From an uncultured Actinomycetes bacterium (GTDB taxonomy: Bacteria; Actinomycetota; Actinomycetes; S36-B12), in the NCBI GenBank assembly GCA_905181745.1, contig CAJIYV010000003.1:1-10168 (forward strand): a DNA stretch of 10,168 nucleotides, given 5' to 3'. Shown here piece by piece: positions 1 to 7,129 of this stretch (positions within the stretch are counted from its first letter, which is position 1; each line of letters starts with the position of its first letter). The notes beneath the pieces were generated by a model that was not told the origin of the DNA, ran no database searches, and saw nothing but the letters and a program-made list of their open reading frames with translations. Both the position numbers and the translations under genes were made by a program.

Positions 1-31
1 CGAGACAGCTACAAGAAACTCTGCTGGAGCC

Positions 32-1018
32 TTAGCCCGTGCGAGTTACCACGTAGTCACACAACGCGATCAACGTCTCTTTTGCTCCAATATCGGGCAG
101 TGGTTCTAGGGTTCGCCGGGCTTCATCGGCCCAACGACAAGCTTCAAGCCGGGCTTCATTCAGGCTCGAATGGTTACGCAGCAGCTCCAGGGCCACCGCG
201 TGTTCTGCAGGATCAGGCAGTGGGCGTGAGAGCAACTCACGCAGTTGAGCATCCTCTGGGTGCGCCTGAGTCAGGGCGATCAACCCGGCCAGTGTCGGTA
301 TTCCCTCCCGTAAATCCGTCCCTGGGATCTTGCCCGACTGTTCGGACATTGAGGTAATGTCCACGATGTCATCGGCCAATTGAAAAGCGACACCGATTTG
401 TTCGCCAAACTTAGTCAGTGTGTCGACGACCTCCTGGTCGCAACCGCTGAGCATGGCGCCGAATCGCCCCGAGGTGGCAATGAGTGAGCCAGTTTTTTCT
501 GACAAGACCGACAGGTGATGCTTAACCGGGTCTTCACCATCCAACGGGCCGACAGTTTCCTTGATTTGCCCGGTGCACAGCCGCTCAAATGTTTCAGCCT
601 GAATTCGCACAGCATCGGGTCCAAGACCGGCCAAAATTTGCGATGCGCGCGCAAAAAGGAAGTCCCCGGTAAGAATCGCAACCGTGTTGTCCCAGCGGAC
701 ATTCGCGCTAGTCGCACCCCGCCGCATAGTGGCTTCATCCATGACGTCGTCGTGATACAGGGTCGCGAGATGTGTAAGTTCAACCACCACCGCTGCCGGT
801 ATTACTTCAGGTGACTTTGGATCTCCGAATTCGGCTGCCAGTAGTACCAACAGTGGGCGAAAGCGCTTGCCCCCGGCAACAACAAGATGACGCGAAGTCT
901 CAGAAACGAAAGGGTACTCACTGCGCGTGGACTCCAGAAGCGCCTTTTCTACCAGCGCGAGCTCAGAACTGATCTGCTCCTCAAAATCCGGATCACTGGC
1001 GTGGAAGATCCGATTCAT
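32..1018 (-). CDS. Long-chain trans-polyprenyl diphosphate synthase (probable menaquinone side-chain synthase)
   Basis: A 328-residue protein of the all-alpha trans-isoprenyl diphosphate synthase family, full length for the family. It should condense isopentenyl diphosphate units onto an allylic primer in the cytoplasm. Visible motifs are GGKRFRP at residues 49-55 (diphosphate/IPP binding), the first Asp-rich motif DDVMD at 90-94 followed by RRG at 99-101, and the second Asp-rich motif DDIVD at 216-220 followed by GKIPGTDLREG at 229-239. The residues four and five places before the first Asp motif are small (Thr86, Ala85) rather than aromatic, which in this family favours products longer than farnesyl diphosphate. 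It starts 12 bases after nuoN and in the same frame, behind two tandem TAG stops that rule out an earlier start. There is no good Shine-Dalgarno, so expression probably depends on nuoN translation. The link to menaquinone is inferred from position. A geranylgeranyl or other chain-length synthase is possible, so I give no symbol. Confidence 0.93.
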   Translation of the reverse strand: MNRIFHASDPDFEEQISSELALVEKALLESTRSEYPFVSETSRHLVVAGGKRFRPLLVLLAAEFGDPKSPEVIPAAVVVELTHLATLYHDDVMDEATMRRGATSANVRWDNTVAILTGDFLFARASQILAGLGPDAVRIQAETFERLCTGQIKETVGPLDGEDPVKHHLSVLSEKTGSLIATSGRFGAMLSGCDQEVVDTLTKFGEQIGVAFQLADDIVDITSMSEQSGKIPGTDLREGIPTLAGLIALTQAHPEDAQLRELLSRPLPDPAEHAVALELLRNHSSLNEARLEACRWADEARRTLEPLPDIGAKETLIALCDYVVTRTG

Positions 1019-1030
1019 GTGCTTAGGCTA

Positions 1031-2566
1031 CTACCTGATGAATATTCCGGCATTGCTCAACAGATCCAATAAGGGCTGCGGGATTATCCCCAGCACCAAT
1101 GTTGTGGTGGCCGTGGCAGCGACCGTAATGGTGGTCAGGATCGAAGGAATGGCCACCGAGGCCGTGTTCTCATTAGGCGCGGAGAAGAACATGACCACGA
1201 TCACCCGAACGTAGAAGAACGCGGCAATAATGCTCGCAATGACCGCAGCAATTACCAGCCAGGTGTCACCTTCAGCAATTGCAGCCGCAAAGACACCAAA
1301 CTTGATCACGAACCCGCTGGTGAGGGGGATGCCCGCCAGAGACAACATGAAGGTCGCCATAACCGCGCCCAACACGGGGGACTTCTTGCCAAGTCCAGCC
1401 CATTTGGACAGATGCGTCGCCTCACCGGAGGAATCGCGCACCATGGAAATAACTGCCAAGGTGCCGACCGTAACCACACCATAGGCGATGAGATAAAACA
1501 TTACCGCCGCGATACCGGCAGGACTTGCCGCGACAACGCCCACCAGAATGAAACCAGATTGCGCTACTGCCGAATACGCCAGCATCCGCTTGACATCACT
1601 TTGGGTCAGTGCAATCAATGACCCAACGAGCATGCTGAGGATCGCAACAGTCCACAAGATGACTTCCCAGTCCCATTGAATTCCGGAAAACGCAACATAC
1701 AGCAAACGCATCATGGCCCCAAAAGCCGCGACCTTGACCGTGGCACCCATGAAAGCGGTAATTGGGGTCGGTGCACCTTGATATACATCCGGAGTCCATT
1801 GGTGAAATGGAACGGCGCCCACTTTAAAGAACAATCCAACCAGCAACATGGCCATACCGATCACGATCAAAAGTGTTTCGCTCGTGGTCGATGCCAGTGA
1901 ATCGTGGATGACAGGTAGCGAGATGGAACCAGCAAATCCATACACCAACCCCGCACCAAAAATAAAAAATGCGGATGAAAATGCTCCCAACACAAAGTAT
2001 TTGAGTGAGGCTTCTTGCGAAAGTAGTCGGCGTCGGCGAGCCATGCCGACCATGAGGTAGAGCGGCAATGACATCACCTCAAGTGCCACGAACATGAACA
2101 GCAGGTCGTTGGCAACTACAAATACGAGCATGCCAAAGACTGCAAATAGGAACAGTGTCCACACTTCCGTTTGGAAGTAGCCGCGTGCTGAAAACTCGCG
2201 TTCGTCAACTGACCCTGGTAGCGCCGATGCACTCGGCGCGAATGCATCTCCCAGGCTGTCCAAGGAACGCTCGGCAATGAGGAAAGCGCTCAGAAGCGAG
2301 AGGAGCAGAATCGTGCCCATCAGGACAACACCTGGGCCGTCAATCGCAACCGCCCCACCGACGGTAATTGTACGAAGGTTGTGGTTGATCACCAAAACGA
2401 TAAATGCGCCGATCAAAGAGAAGAACGTCAGCATTAACTGGATTTGCCGACGAAGGAAACGTGGCAGAAAAGTTTCGGCTAGGACCGACAACAGCGCGGC
2501 GATTCCGACAATCAGAATCGGCGAAATGGCTACATAGTCGATCTCCGGAGCGGTAAAGGTATTCAC
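1031..2566 (-). CDS. nuoN: NADH-quinone oxidoreductase subunit N (antiporter-like, membrane arm)
   Basis: A 511-residue multi-spanning membrane protein, one of three Mrp-antiporter-like pump subunits of complex I, placed nearest the quinone-linked part of the membrane arm. The conserved charged axis is present: Glu163 in ALEVMSLPLY, Lys248 in LFFKVGAVPFHQW, Lys278 in GATVKVAAFG and Lys422 in TSGFVIKFG. A proline-interrupted pump helix is visible around FHQWTPDVYQGAP at 254-266. A hydrophilic stretch at about residues 99-133 (ERSLDSLGDAF to FQTE) separates early helices and resembles the insert I know from actinobacterial NuoN. The start is GTG, overlapping the nuoM stop as GTGA and preceded six bases away by AAGGAGG, the best ribosome site in the window. 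It ends with two consecutive TAG codons. I see no frameshift or missing key residue. Confidence 0.97.
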   Translation of the reverse strand: MNTFTAPEIDYVAISPILIVGIAALLSVLAETFLPRFLRRQIQLMLTFFSLIGAFIVLVINHNLRTITVGGAVAIDGPGVVLMGTILLLSLLSAFLIAERSLDSLGDAFAPSASALPGSVDEREFSARGYFQTEVWTLFLFAVFGMLVFVVANDLLFMFVALEVMSLPLYLMVGMARRRRLLSQEASLKYFVLGAFSSAFFIFGAGLVYGFAGSISLPVIHDSLASTTSETLLIVIGMAMLLVGLFFKVGAVPFHQWTPDVYQGAPTPITAFMGATVKVAAFGAMMRLLYVAFSGIQWDWEVILWTVAILSMLVGSLIALTQSDVKRMLAYSAVAQSGFILVGVVAASPAGIAAVMFYLIAYGVVTVGTLAVISMVRDSSGEATHLSKWAGLGKKSPVLGAVMATFMLSLAGIPLTSGFVIKFGVFAAAIAEGDTWLVIAAVIASIIAAFFYVRVIVVMFFSAPNENTASVAIPSILTTITVAATATTTLVLGIIPQPLLDLLSNAGIFIR

Positions 2567-4122
2567 TCCGATCCTCCTTCGCTCGTGACCGATTCACCCA
2601 AGATCGGGAAGGTGACCTCCGGGTCACTCACACCCACAGTGGTCATGACTCGGTCAACTGCTGGGTTGATCACATTGAGCAATGGAGCCGGGAAAACTCC
2701 GAGCACGATTATTAGCAGGGCAATGGGTGCCAGGGCCGTGATCTCGCGTCCGTTGAGATCCTTCATGCCTTCGCAGTCGGGGTTCAGTGGCCCGGTCATG
2801 CTCTTTTGATACACCCGCAAGACATAAGCCGCGGTAATCACAATGCCCACGGTTGCGACTGCGCCCAGCCACATGTACTGCTGGAAAGCTCCCAGCAAGA
2901 CGAGGAACTCACCAATGAAGGAGACCATGCCTGGCAGGGCCAAGCTCGAAAGCGCTGCGATCAAAAAGAAGCCGGCGAGAACAGGGGCCACTTTGTTCAC
3001 ACCACCAAATGAGGACAGTTGAGCAGACCCACCCCGACGCGCCATGAGGTAGCCCGCGACAATGAACAATCCCGCGGTGCTCAGGCCGTGGGCCACCATG
3101 TAGACCATGGAGCCGGTGTGCCCCGCGGAAGTGAACACAAAAATACCCAAGGCAATAAAGCCAAAGTGGGAGATTGACGAGTAGGCAAAGAGCCGCCGCA
3201 GATCGGTTTGCTTCAGGGCCACAAAGGCGCCATAGAAAATTCCGATTACAGCGATCGAGATCACAGCCGGTGCGTAGAAAGTGCTGGCCGCCGGGAAAAT
3301 TTCCAAGCAGTAGCGAATCATGCCGAAAGTTCCCACTTTATCCAGGACGCCAATCAACAGGACCGAGGTTCCGGGCTGGGCTTGGCTGGCTGCATCGGGC
3401 AACCAAGTATGAAATGGCCACAGTGGCGCTTTGATGGCGAAAGCAAAGAAGAACCCAAGGAATAGCAATTTTTGAACATCTGGATCGATATCAAGACCCA
3501 CCAGAGTCGTAAAGTCAAATGTTCCCGTACCCGTTATCTGGGCCGAAACGACGTAGAGGCCAATCAGAGAGGCCAACATGAACAAGCCACCGACCAGGCT
3601 GTAAATCAGGAATTTAACGGCAGCGTAGGAGCGTTGAGGACCACCGTAACGACCGATCATGAAGTAGACCGGAATCAGCATTGCTTCAAAGAAAACGTAG
3701 AACAAGAACACGTCGGTTGCGGCAAATACCCCGACCATGAGCGACTCGAGTACCAGAATTAACGCAAAGTAGCCCTTCACACTTCCCTGTGACTCAAGTC
3801 CTTCATCCCAGCCGCCCAAAATCACGACCGGCACCAACGTTGCAGCAAGTGCAATCAGGACTAAGGCAATTCCATCCACTCCGAACGAAAAGTTGATGCC
3901 AAATGTGGGAATCCAGGCGTAGCTTTGCGTGAATTGAAAAGCTTCCTGTGAATTGGCATCAAAATTCAGTGCCATTGCGATAACCGCACCGAGGGTGAGC
4001 AACGAGAAGGCAAACGCCACAGCTTTAGCGAGTCCGGCGTTGTGCTTAGGAATCAAAATTACAATCACACTGCCCACAAGCGGCAGCAGAGCGATTGTGG
4101 TCAACCACGGGTACGTGTTCAC
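2563..4122 (-). CDS. nuoM: NADH-quinone oxidoreductase subunit M (antiporter-like, membrane arm)
   Basis: A 519-residue multi-spanning membrane protein, the middle antiporter-like proton pump of the complex I membrane arm. Key residues are in place: Glu146 in FYVFFEAMLIPVYF, Lys231 in AFAIKAPLWPFHTWLPDA, and Lys262 in GVLDKVGTFGMIRY. The broken-helix segment LPDAASQAQPGTSVLL at 241-256 has the form I associate with actinobacterial NuoM, rather than the LPDAHTEAP form common in proteobacteria. The length fits the family. The start is GTG and shares one base with the nuoL stop (TAGTG); GGTGAGGA lies four bases upstream, supporting this start. Its stop overlaps the nuoN start by four bases, consistent with translational coupling. 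The charged axis is intact. Confidence 0.97.
   Translation of the reverse strand: MNTYPWLTTIALLPLVGSVIVILIPKHNAGLAKAVAFAFSLLTLGAVIAMALNFDANSQEAFQFTQSYAWIPTFGINFSFGVDGIALVLIALAATLVPVVILGGWDEGLESQGSVKGYFALILVLESLMVGVFAATDVFLFYVFFEAMLIPVYFMIGRYGGPQRSYAAVKFLIYSLVGGLFMLASLIGLYVVSAQITGTGTFDFTTLVGLDIDPDVQKLLFLGFFFAFAIKAPLWPFHTWLPDAASQAQPGTSVLLIGVLDKVGTFGMIRYCLEIFPAASTFYAPAVISIAVIGIFYGAFVALKQTDLRRLFAYSSISHFGFIALGIFVFTSAGHTGSMVYMVAHGLSTAGLFIVAGYLMARRGGSAQLSSFGGVNKVAPVLAGFFLIAALSSLALPGMVSFIGEFLVLLGAFQQYMWLGAVATVGIVITAAYVLRVYQKSMTGPLNPDCEGMKDLNGREITALAPIALLIIVLGVFPAPLLNVINPAVDRVMTTVGVSDPEVTFPILGESVTSEGGSE
2573..2579 (-). promoter_or_regulatory. Ribosome binding site of nuoN (decides GTG start)
   Basis: AAGGAGG on the minus strand, six bases before the GTG start. 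It is the closest match to the anti-Shine-Dalgarno complement in the window and lies inside the last codons of nuoM. It compensates for the GTG start codon. Confidence 0.85.
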
Positions 4123-6011
4123 TAGATCCTCACCAACAATAGGGCCAGGAGCACCAACACAGCCCCACCCACCATGGACAACGCATAAGATCGAATAAAG
4201 CCAGACTGGGTACGCCGCAATCGACCAGACAGCCCACCGACGACTGCGGCCGATCCATTAACGAACCCGTCAATCGCGCGGGCGTCACACCACACCAACG
4301 CACGGGCTGCGTAATTGGTGGGTGCCACAACAAGCGCGTGGTTAACCGCGTCACCGTAAAGATCTCTGCGCGCTGCGCGGGTGAGCCAATTGCCAGATGG
4401 CGCATCAACTGGCACTTCACGGCGGGCGTAGGAGATCCAGCCGATGAGCGCCCCAGCGATGACAACGATCAGAGTGATGCCGATATATGCAGTTGTGGGT
4501 AGAGGCGTGGGCTCGCTTTCATAACCCACCACAGGTTCCAACCAACTTTTAATATCACCCCAGAACAACAGTGCCATGCCCAGGAAAGTTGACCCAAGTC
4601 CCAAAATGATCAGCGGGATTGTCATCACGGCTGATGACTCATGTGGGTGGACGTCGCTCTCCCAGCGCTTCTTGCCGAAGAAAGTCATGGCAACCATGCG
4701 GGTCATGTAGAAACCGGTGATACCCGCTGCGAGAACTGCCGCGCCACCGATAAACCAACCACGCTCAAATGCGGCGTGAATAATTTCGTCTTTCGACCAG
4801 AAACCTGAGAACGGCGGAATACCAATGATTGCTAAATAGCCCGCCATAAAGGTAATAAAGGTGATCACCATGACCGATCGCAATGCTCCATAACGGCGCA
4901 TATTGACGTTGTCATCCATTCCGTGCATGACCGAACCAGCGCCAAGGAAGAGCCCGGCTTTGAATACACCGTGGGTGACGAGGTGGAAGATGGCAAAAAC
5001 ATAACCAATCGGGCCCAGGCCGACTGCAAGCATCATGTAGCCAATCTGGCTCATAGTTGATCCGGCAAGCGCCTTTTTAATGTCGTCTTTTGCTGAGCCG
5101 ATAATTGCGCCCATAAAAATCGTGATCAAAGCAACGACAATCACCGCCATCGCTGCCCACTCCGCATTGTTATAAATCACGTTGCTTCGGGCGATCAAGT
5201 ACACGCCAGCGGTTACCATGGTGGCGGCGTGGATGAGTGCAGAGACGGGTGTTGGGCCTTCCATCGCATCGAGCAACCAGGCCTGCAGCGGGAACTGAGC
5301 TGACTTACCGGCTGCTGCGAGCAGTAGGAGTAGGCCAATCGCGGTCAAAGTTCCTTCACTTGCTTGGGTCGCTGACCCAAAGACATCTGAGAAAGTAACT
5401 GAACCGAAGGTCACGAACATCAACATGATGGCAAGGCTCAGGCCCACGTCACCTATGCGGTTAATAATAAAAGCTTTCTTGGCCGCAGCCGCAGCCGTAC
5501 GCTTGTGCTGCCAGAAGCCAATAAGTAGATAACTGGCCAGACCCACGCCTTCCCAGCCAACGTAGAGCAGCAAGTAGTTGTTCGCCATGACCAGCAACAA
5601 CATGGCCGCCACGAAAAGGTTCAGGTAACCAAAGAATTTGCGTTTGTCCGGATCATGGGACATGTAGCCCAATGAGTAAATGTGAATGAGGGAGCCCACG
5701 ATTGTGATCAGCAGAATGAACACCATGGAGAGCTGATCCAGTTGGAATGCAAGATCGACGGTGAAGTCACCAACGAAAACCCACTGGTAGACGACCTGCG
5801 TTATAGCCCTTTCCTCTGTTGGCAACCCCATCATTTCAATCAGAAGCAAGACGCCAAGAACAGCGGATGCGCACACGCTCAGTACTCCCAGGTAAGGCCC
5901 CCACGAGTTGGAGCGTCGACCGGTAAACAGCAGAATCGCTGCGCCCGCCAACGGCAACGCAATAAGAAGCCACATTAGGGAAAAAAGCCCCTCTGCTGGC
6001 ATAACGGTCAC
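4122..6011 (-). CDS. nuoL: NADH-quinone oxidoreductase subunit L (distal antiporter-like pump with lateral helix)
   Basis: A 629-residue membrane protein, the largest antiporter-like subunit, at the distal end of the membrane arm. Known NuoL proteins have 16 membrane helices plus a long amphipathic lateral helix. Key residues include Glu154 in YVGWEGVGLASYLLIG, Lys236 in AAAGKSAQFPLQAWLLDAMEG, His261 in ALIHAATMVTAGVYL, Lys351 in THGVFKAGLF, and Lys407 in IPPFSGFWSKDEII. The charged C-terminal part (about 520-605, with WLTRAARRDLYGDAVNHA) fits the lateral helix, followed by a last hydrophobic helix ending LLALLLVRI. The chosen start is GTG at 6011, with AGGA six bases upstream. An in-frame ATG three codons later (6002) is badly spaced from that site and is the less likely start. 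It is preceded by a 45-base gap, the only sizeable one in the cluster, and by a candidate promoter. Confidence 0.97.
   Translation of the reverse strand: MTVMPAEGLFSLMWLLIALPLAGAAILLFTGRRSNSWGPYLGVLSVCASAVLGVLLLIEMMGLPTEERAITQVVYQWVFVGDFTVDLAFQLDQLSMVFILLITIVGSLIHIYSLGYMSHDPDKRKFFGYLNLFVAAMLLLVMANNYLLLYVGWEGVGLASYLLIGFWQHKRTAAAAAKKAFIINRIGDVGLSLAIMLMFVTFGSVTFSDVFGSATQASEGTLTAIGLLLLLAAAGKSAQFPLQAWLLDAMEGPTPVSALIHAATMVTAGVYLIARSNVIYNNAEWAAMAVIVVALITIFMGAIIGSAKDDIKKALAGSTMSQIGYMMLAVGLGPIGYVFAIFHLVTHGVFKAGLFLGAGSVMHGMDDNVNMRRYGALRSVMVITFITFMAGYLAIIGIPPFSGFWSKDEIIHAAFERGWFIGGAAVLAAGITGFYMTRMVAMTFFGKKRWESDVHPHESSAVMTIPLIILGLGSTFLGMALLFWGDIKSWLEPVVGYESEPTPLPTTAYIGITLIVVIAGALIGWISYARREVPVDAPSGNWLTRAARRDLYGDAVNHALVVAPTNYAARALVWCDARAIDGFVNGSAAVVGGLSGRLRRTQSGFIRSYALSMVGGAVLVLLALLLVRI
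4127..4134 (-). promoter_or_regulatory. Ribosome binding site of nuoM (decides GTG start)
   Basis: GGTGAGGA on the minus strand, ending four bases before the GTG that shares a base with the nuoL stop. It lies within the end of nuoL and supports the GTG as the true start. Confidence 0.75.
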
Positions 6012-6017
6012 GTCTGG

Positions 6018-6021
6018 TCCT
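6018..6021 (-). promoter_or_regulatory. Ribosome binding site of nuoL (decides GTG start)
   Basis: AGGA on the minus strand, six bases before the GTG at 6011. A second purine-rich core, AAGGAA (6023-6028), lies 11 bases before the same codon. The alternative ATG at 6002 would be 15 and 20 bases away from these, so the GTG is preferred. Confidence 0.65.
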
Positions 6022-6056
6022 ATTCCTTGGTATTAATCTGGTCTACTAATTTTTCG

Positions 6057-6085
6057 TTAATACTTCAAAAGATTTGGCTCGTCAA
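6057..6085 (-). promoter_or_regulatory. Candidate sigma-70-type promoter for nuoL and downstream genes
   Basis: On the minus strand, TTGACG (6080-6085) is followed by a 17-base spacer and TATTAA (6057-6062). That is five of six matches to the -35 consensus and four of six to the -10 consensus with ideal spacing. Transcription would begin near 6050, giving a leader of about 40 bases before the nuoL GTG, in the only sizeable gap of the cluster. The elements overlap the final codons of nuoK, so chance is a real alternative. Confidence 0.3.
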
Positions 6086-6356
6086 TTGATGCTGATTGCC
6101 TAGTTCGGAAAACTTGCACGATAATCGCGAGACCGACGACTACTTCGGCTGCCGCGACGACCATGACAAAGAAGGCGACAGTTTGACCGTCGAGGTTTCC
6201 ATTCATTCGAGCAAAAGCAACAAACACTAAGTTCGCCGCGTTAAGCATCAATTCGACTGACATGAAAACAATGATTGCGTTGCGGCGAACCAGCACACCG
6301 ACTGCGCCAATACTGAACAGTATGGTTGCAAGGTAGATGTAATAGACGGGATCCAT
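6057..6356 (-). CDS. nuoK: NADH-quinone oxidoreductase subunit K
   Basis: A 99-residue protein with three hydrophobic helices, the usual size of NuoK (mitochondrial ND4L homologue). It sits between NuoJ and NuoN in the membrane arm and contributes to the central proton axis. The two essential helix glutamates are visible: Glu35 in FMSVELMLNAANL and Glu71 in VAAAEVVVGLAI, matching the well-studied Glu36 and Glu72 of Escherichia coli. A short hydrophilic tail ends NLLKY. The ATG start shares one base with the nuoJ stop (TGATG). A strong GGGGAGGA lies nine bases upstream. The last codons coincide with a possible promoter for nuoL. Confidence 0.97.
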   Translation of the reverse strand: MDPVYYIYLATILFSIGAVGVLVRRNAIIVFMSVELMLNAANLVFVAFARMNGNLDGQTVAFFVMVVAAAEVVVGLAIIVQVFRTRQSASIDEPNLLKY

Positions 6357-7129
6357 CAGTTTTGATCCTCCCCTTCTACCAATTCCACAACCGTCGATAC
6401 CACTCTGTGGTCAATGATCAACGAGTCATCACGTGAGCGGACAGGCTCTGGAACACTGTCCAATGAAAGTGAGCCGTCGGGCAAAATTGCTGGGGTGTTC
6501 ACTGCATTGTGTCGAGCGTAAACGCCAGGGTTCGGCTTATTTCCCGGGTGGCCCGCACCCACCATAAAGCGCGCAACCGAGAGTTCCTTCTGGGTTACCT
6601 TGGGCTTCCACGCTTCGCGATGGGTGAGAATTACCGCACCCAAGCCCGCCGTAATCAGCAGAGCAGCTGTGGCCTGGAAGGCAAAAAGGAAATCACTAAA
6701 AATCAGATTTGCAATGCCTTCTACATTGCCGCCAAATTCTTGATTTGCTGCATCCAGACCCACATCCCCTTTGTCGGTCAGTGCGGTCCCAATGCCACCA
6801 GCGAGTAACACTGCCAGAGCCACACCGAACAAGATCCCAAAAAGTCGCTGGCCGCGAATCGTTTCAATCAGCGAATCCGATGAATCGACTCCCACCACCA
6901 TGAGAACAAAGAGGAAAAGCATCATGACGGCGCCGGTGTACACGATGATCTGGACCATGCCGAGGAAAGGGGCAGAGTTTGCGACGTACAGGATCGCTAG
7001 GTTGATCATGACCATAGCGATAAACAGTGCCGAGTGAACGGCTTTACGTGACAGCACCATGCCGAGTGCCCCGATGACTGTTAAGCCTCCACAGATAATG
7101 AATACAACCAGTTCACCGTCAATGGTCAT
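6356..7129 (-). CDS. nuoJ: NADH-quinone oxidoreductase subunit J, with long hydrophilic C-terminal tail
   Basis: A 257-residue membrane protein (mitochondrial ND6 homologue) that lies between NuoH and NuoK. Its third helix, whose local bend is linked to coupling of quinone reduction to pumping, is visible as MVQIIVYTGAVMMLFLFVLM at 58-77, with Tyr64 and Gly66. VGVDSSDSLIETIRGQR at 79-95 follows. Five hydrophobic segments end near residue 170. The remaining 87 or so residues are polar and include NPGVYARHNAV at 200-210 and TPAILPDGS at 212-220. This tail is absent from the shorter proteobacterial NuoJ and, from memory, is typical of actinobacteria. Its function is unknown to me. The ATG overlaps the nuoI stop (ATGA). 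No convincing Shine-Dalgarno is visible, so translation is probably coupled to nuoI. Confidence 0.96.
   Translation of the reverse strand: MTIDGELVVFIICGGLTVIGALGMVLSRKAVHSALFIAMVMINLAILYVANSAPFLGMVQIIVYTGAVMMLFLFVLMVVGVDSSDSLIETIRGQRLFGILFGVALAVLLAGGIGTALTDKGDVGLDAANQEFGGNVEGIANLIFSDFLFAFQATAALLITAGLGAVILTHREAWKPKVTQKELSVARFMVGAGHPGNKPNPGVYARHNAVNTPAILPDGSLSLDSVPEPVRSRDDSLIIDHRVVSTVVELVEGEDQN
6366..6373 (-). promoter_or_regulatory. Ribosome binding site of nuoK
   Basis: GGGGAGGA on the minus strand, nine bases before the nuoK ATG and inside the last codons of nuoJ. It indicates independent ribosome loading in addition to coupling with nuoJ. Confidence 0.75.

Noticed and set aside
1..31. Possible terminator or next gene after the prenyl synthase
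   Set aside because: Only a four-base CAGC/GCTG pairing with a 13-base loop is visible, with no T-run and too little sequence to judge.
415..783. 122-codon open frame on the minus strand in another frame of the prenyl synthase
   Set aside because: It overlaps the Asp-rich catalytic region of a well-supported gene and its translation is unstructured and Arg/Ser/Thr-rich.
1080..1090. Palindrome GGGATTATCCC near the nuoN end, considered as an operator or terminator stem
   Set aside because: Arms of only five bases with no loop or T-run, inside coding sequence; expected by chance in 10 kb.
5481..5498. GCAGCC-type triplet repetition inside nuoL
   Set aside because: It encodes a short alanine run between helices (residues 173-177) and is too short to be a meaningful repeat.
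6000..6002. ATG as an alternative nuoL start
   Set aside because: It is only three codons inside the GTG start and too far from the AGGA and AAGGAA ribosome sites.
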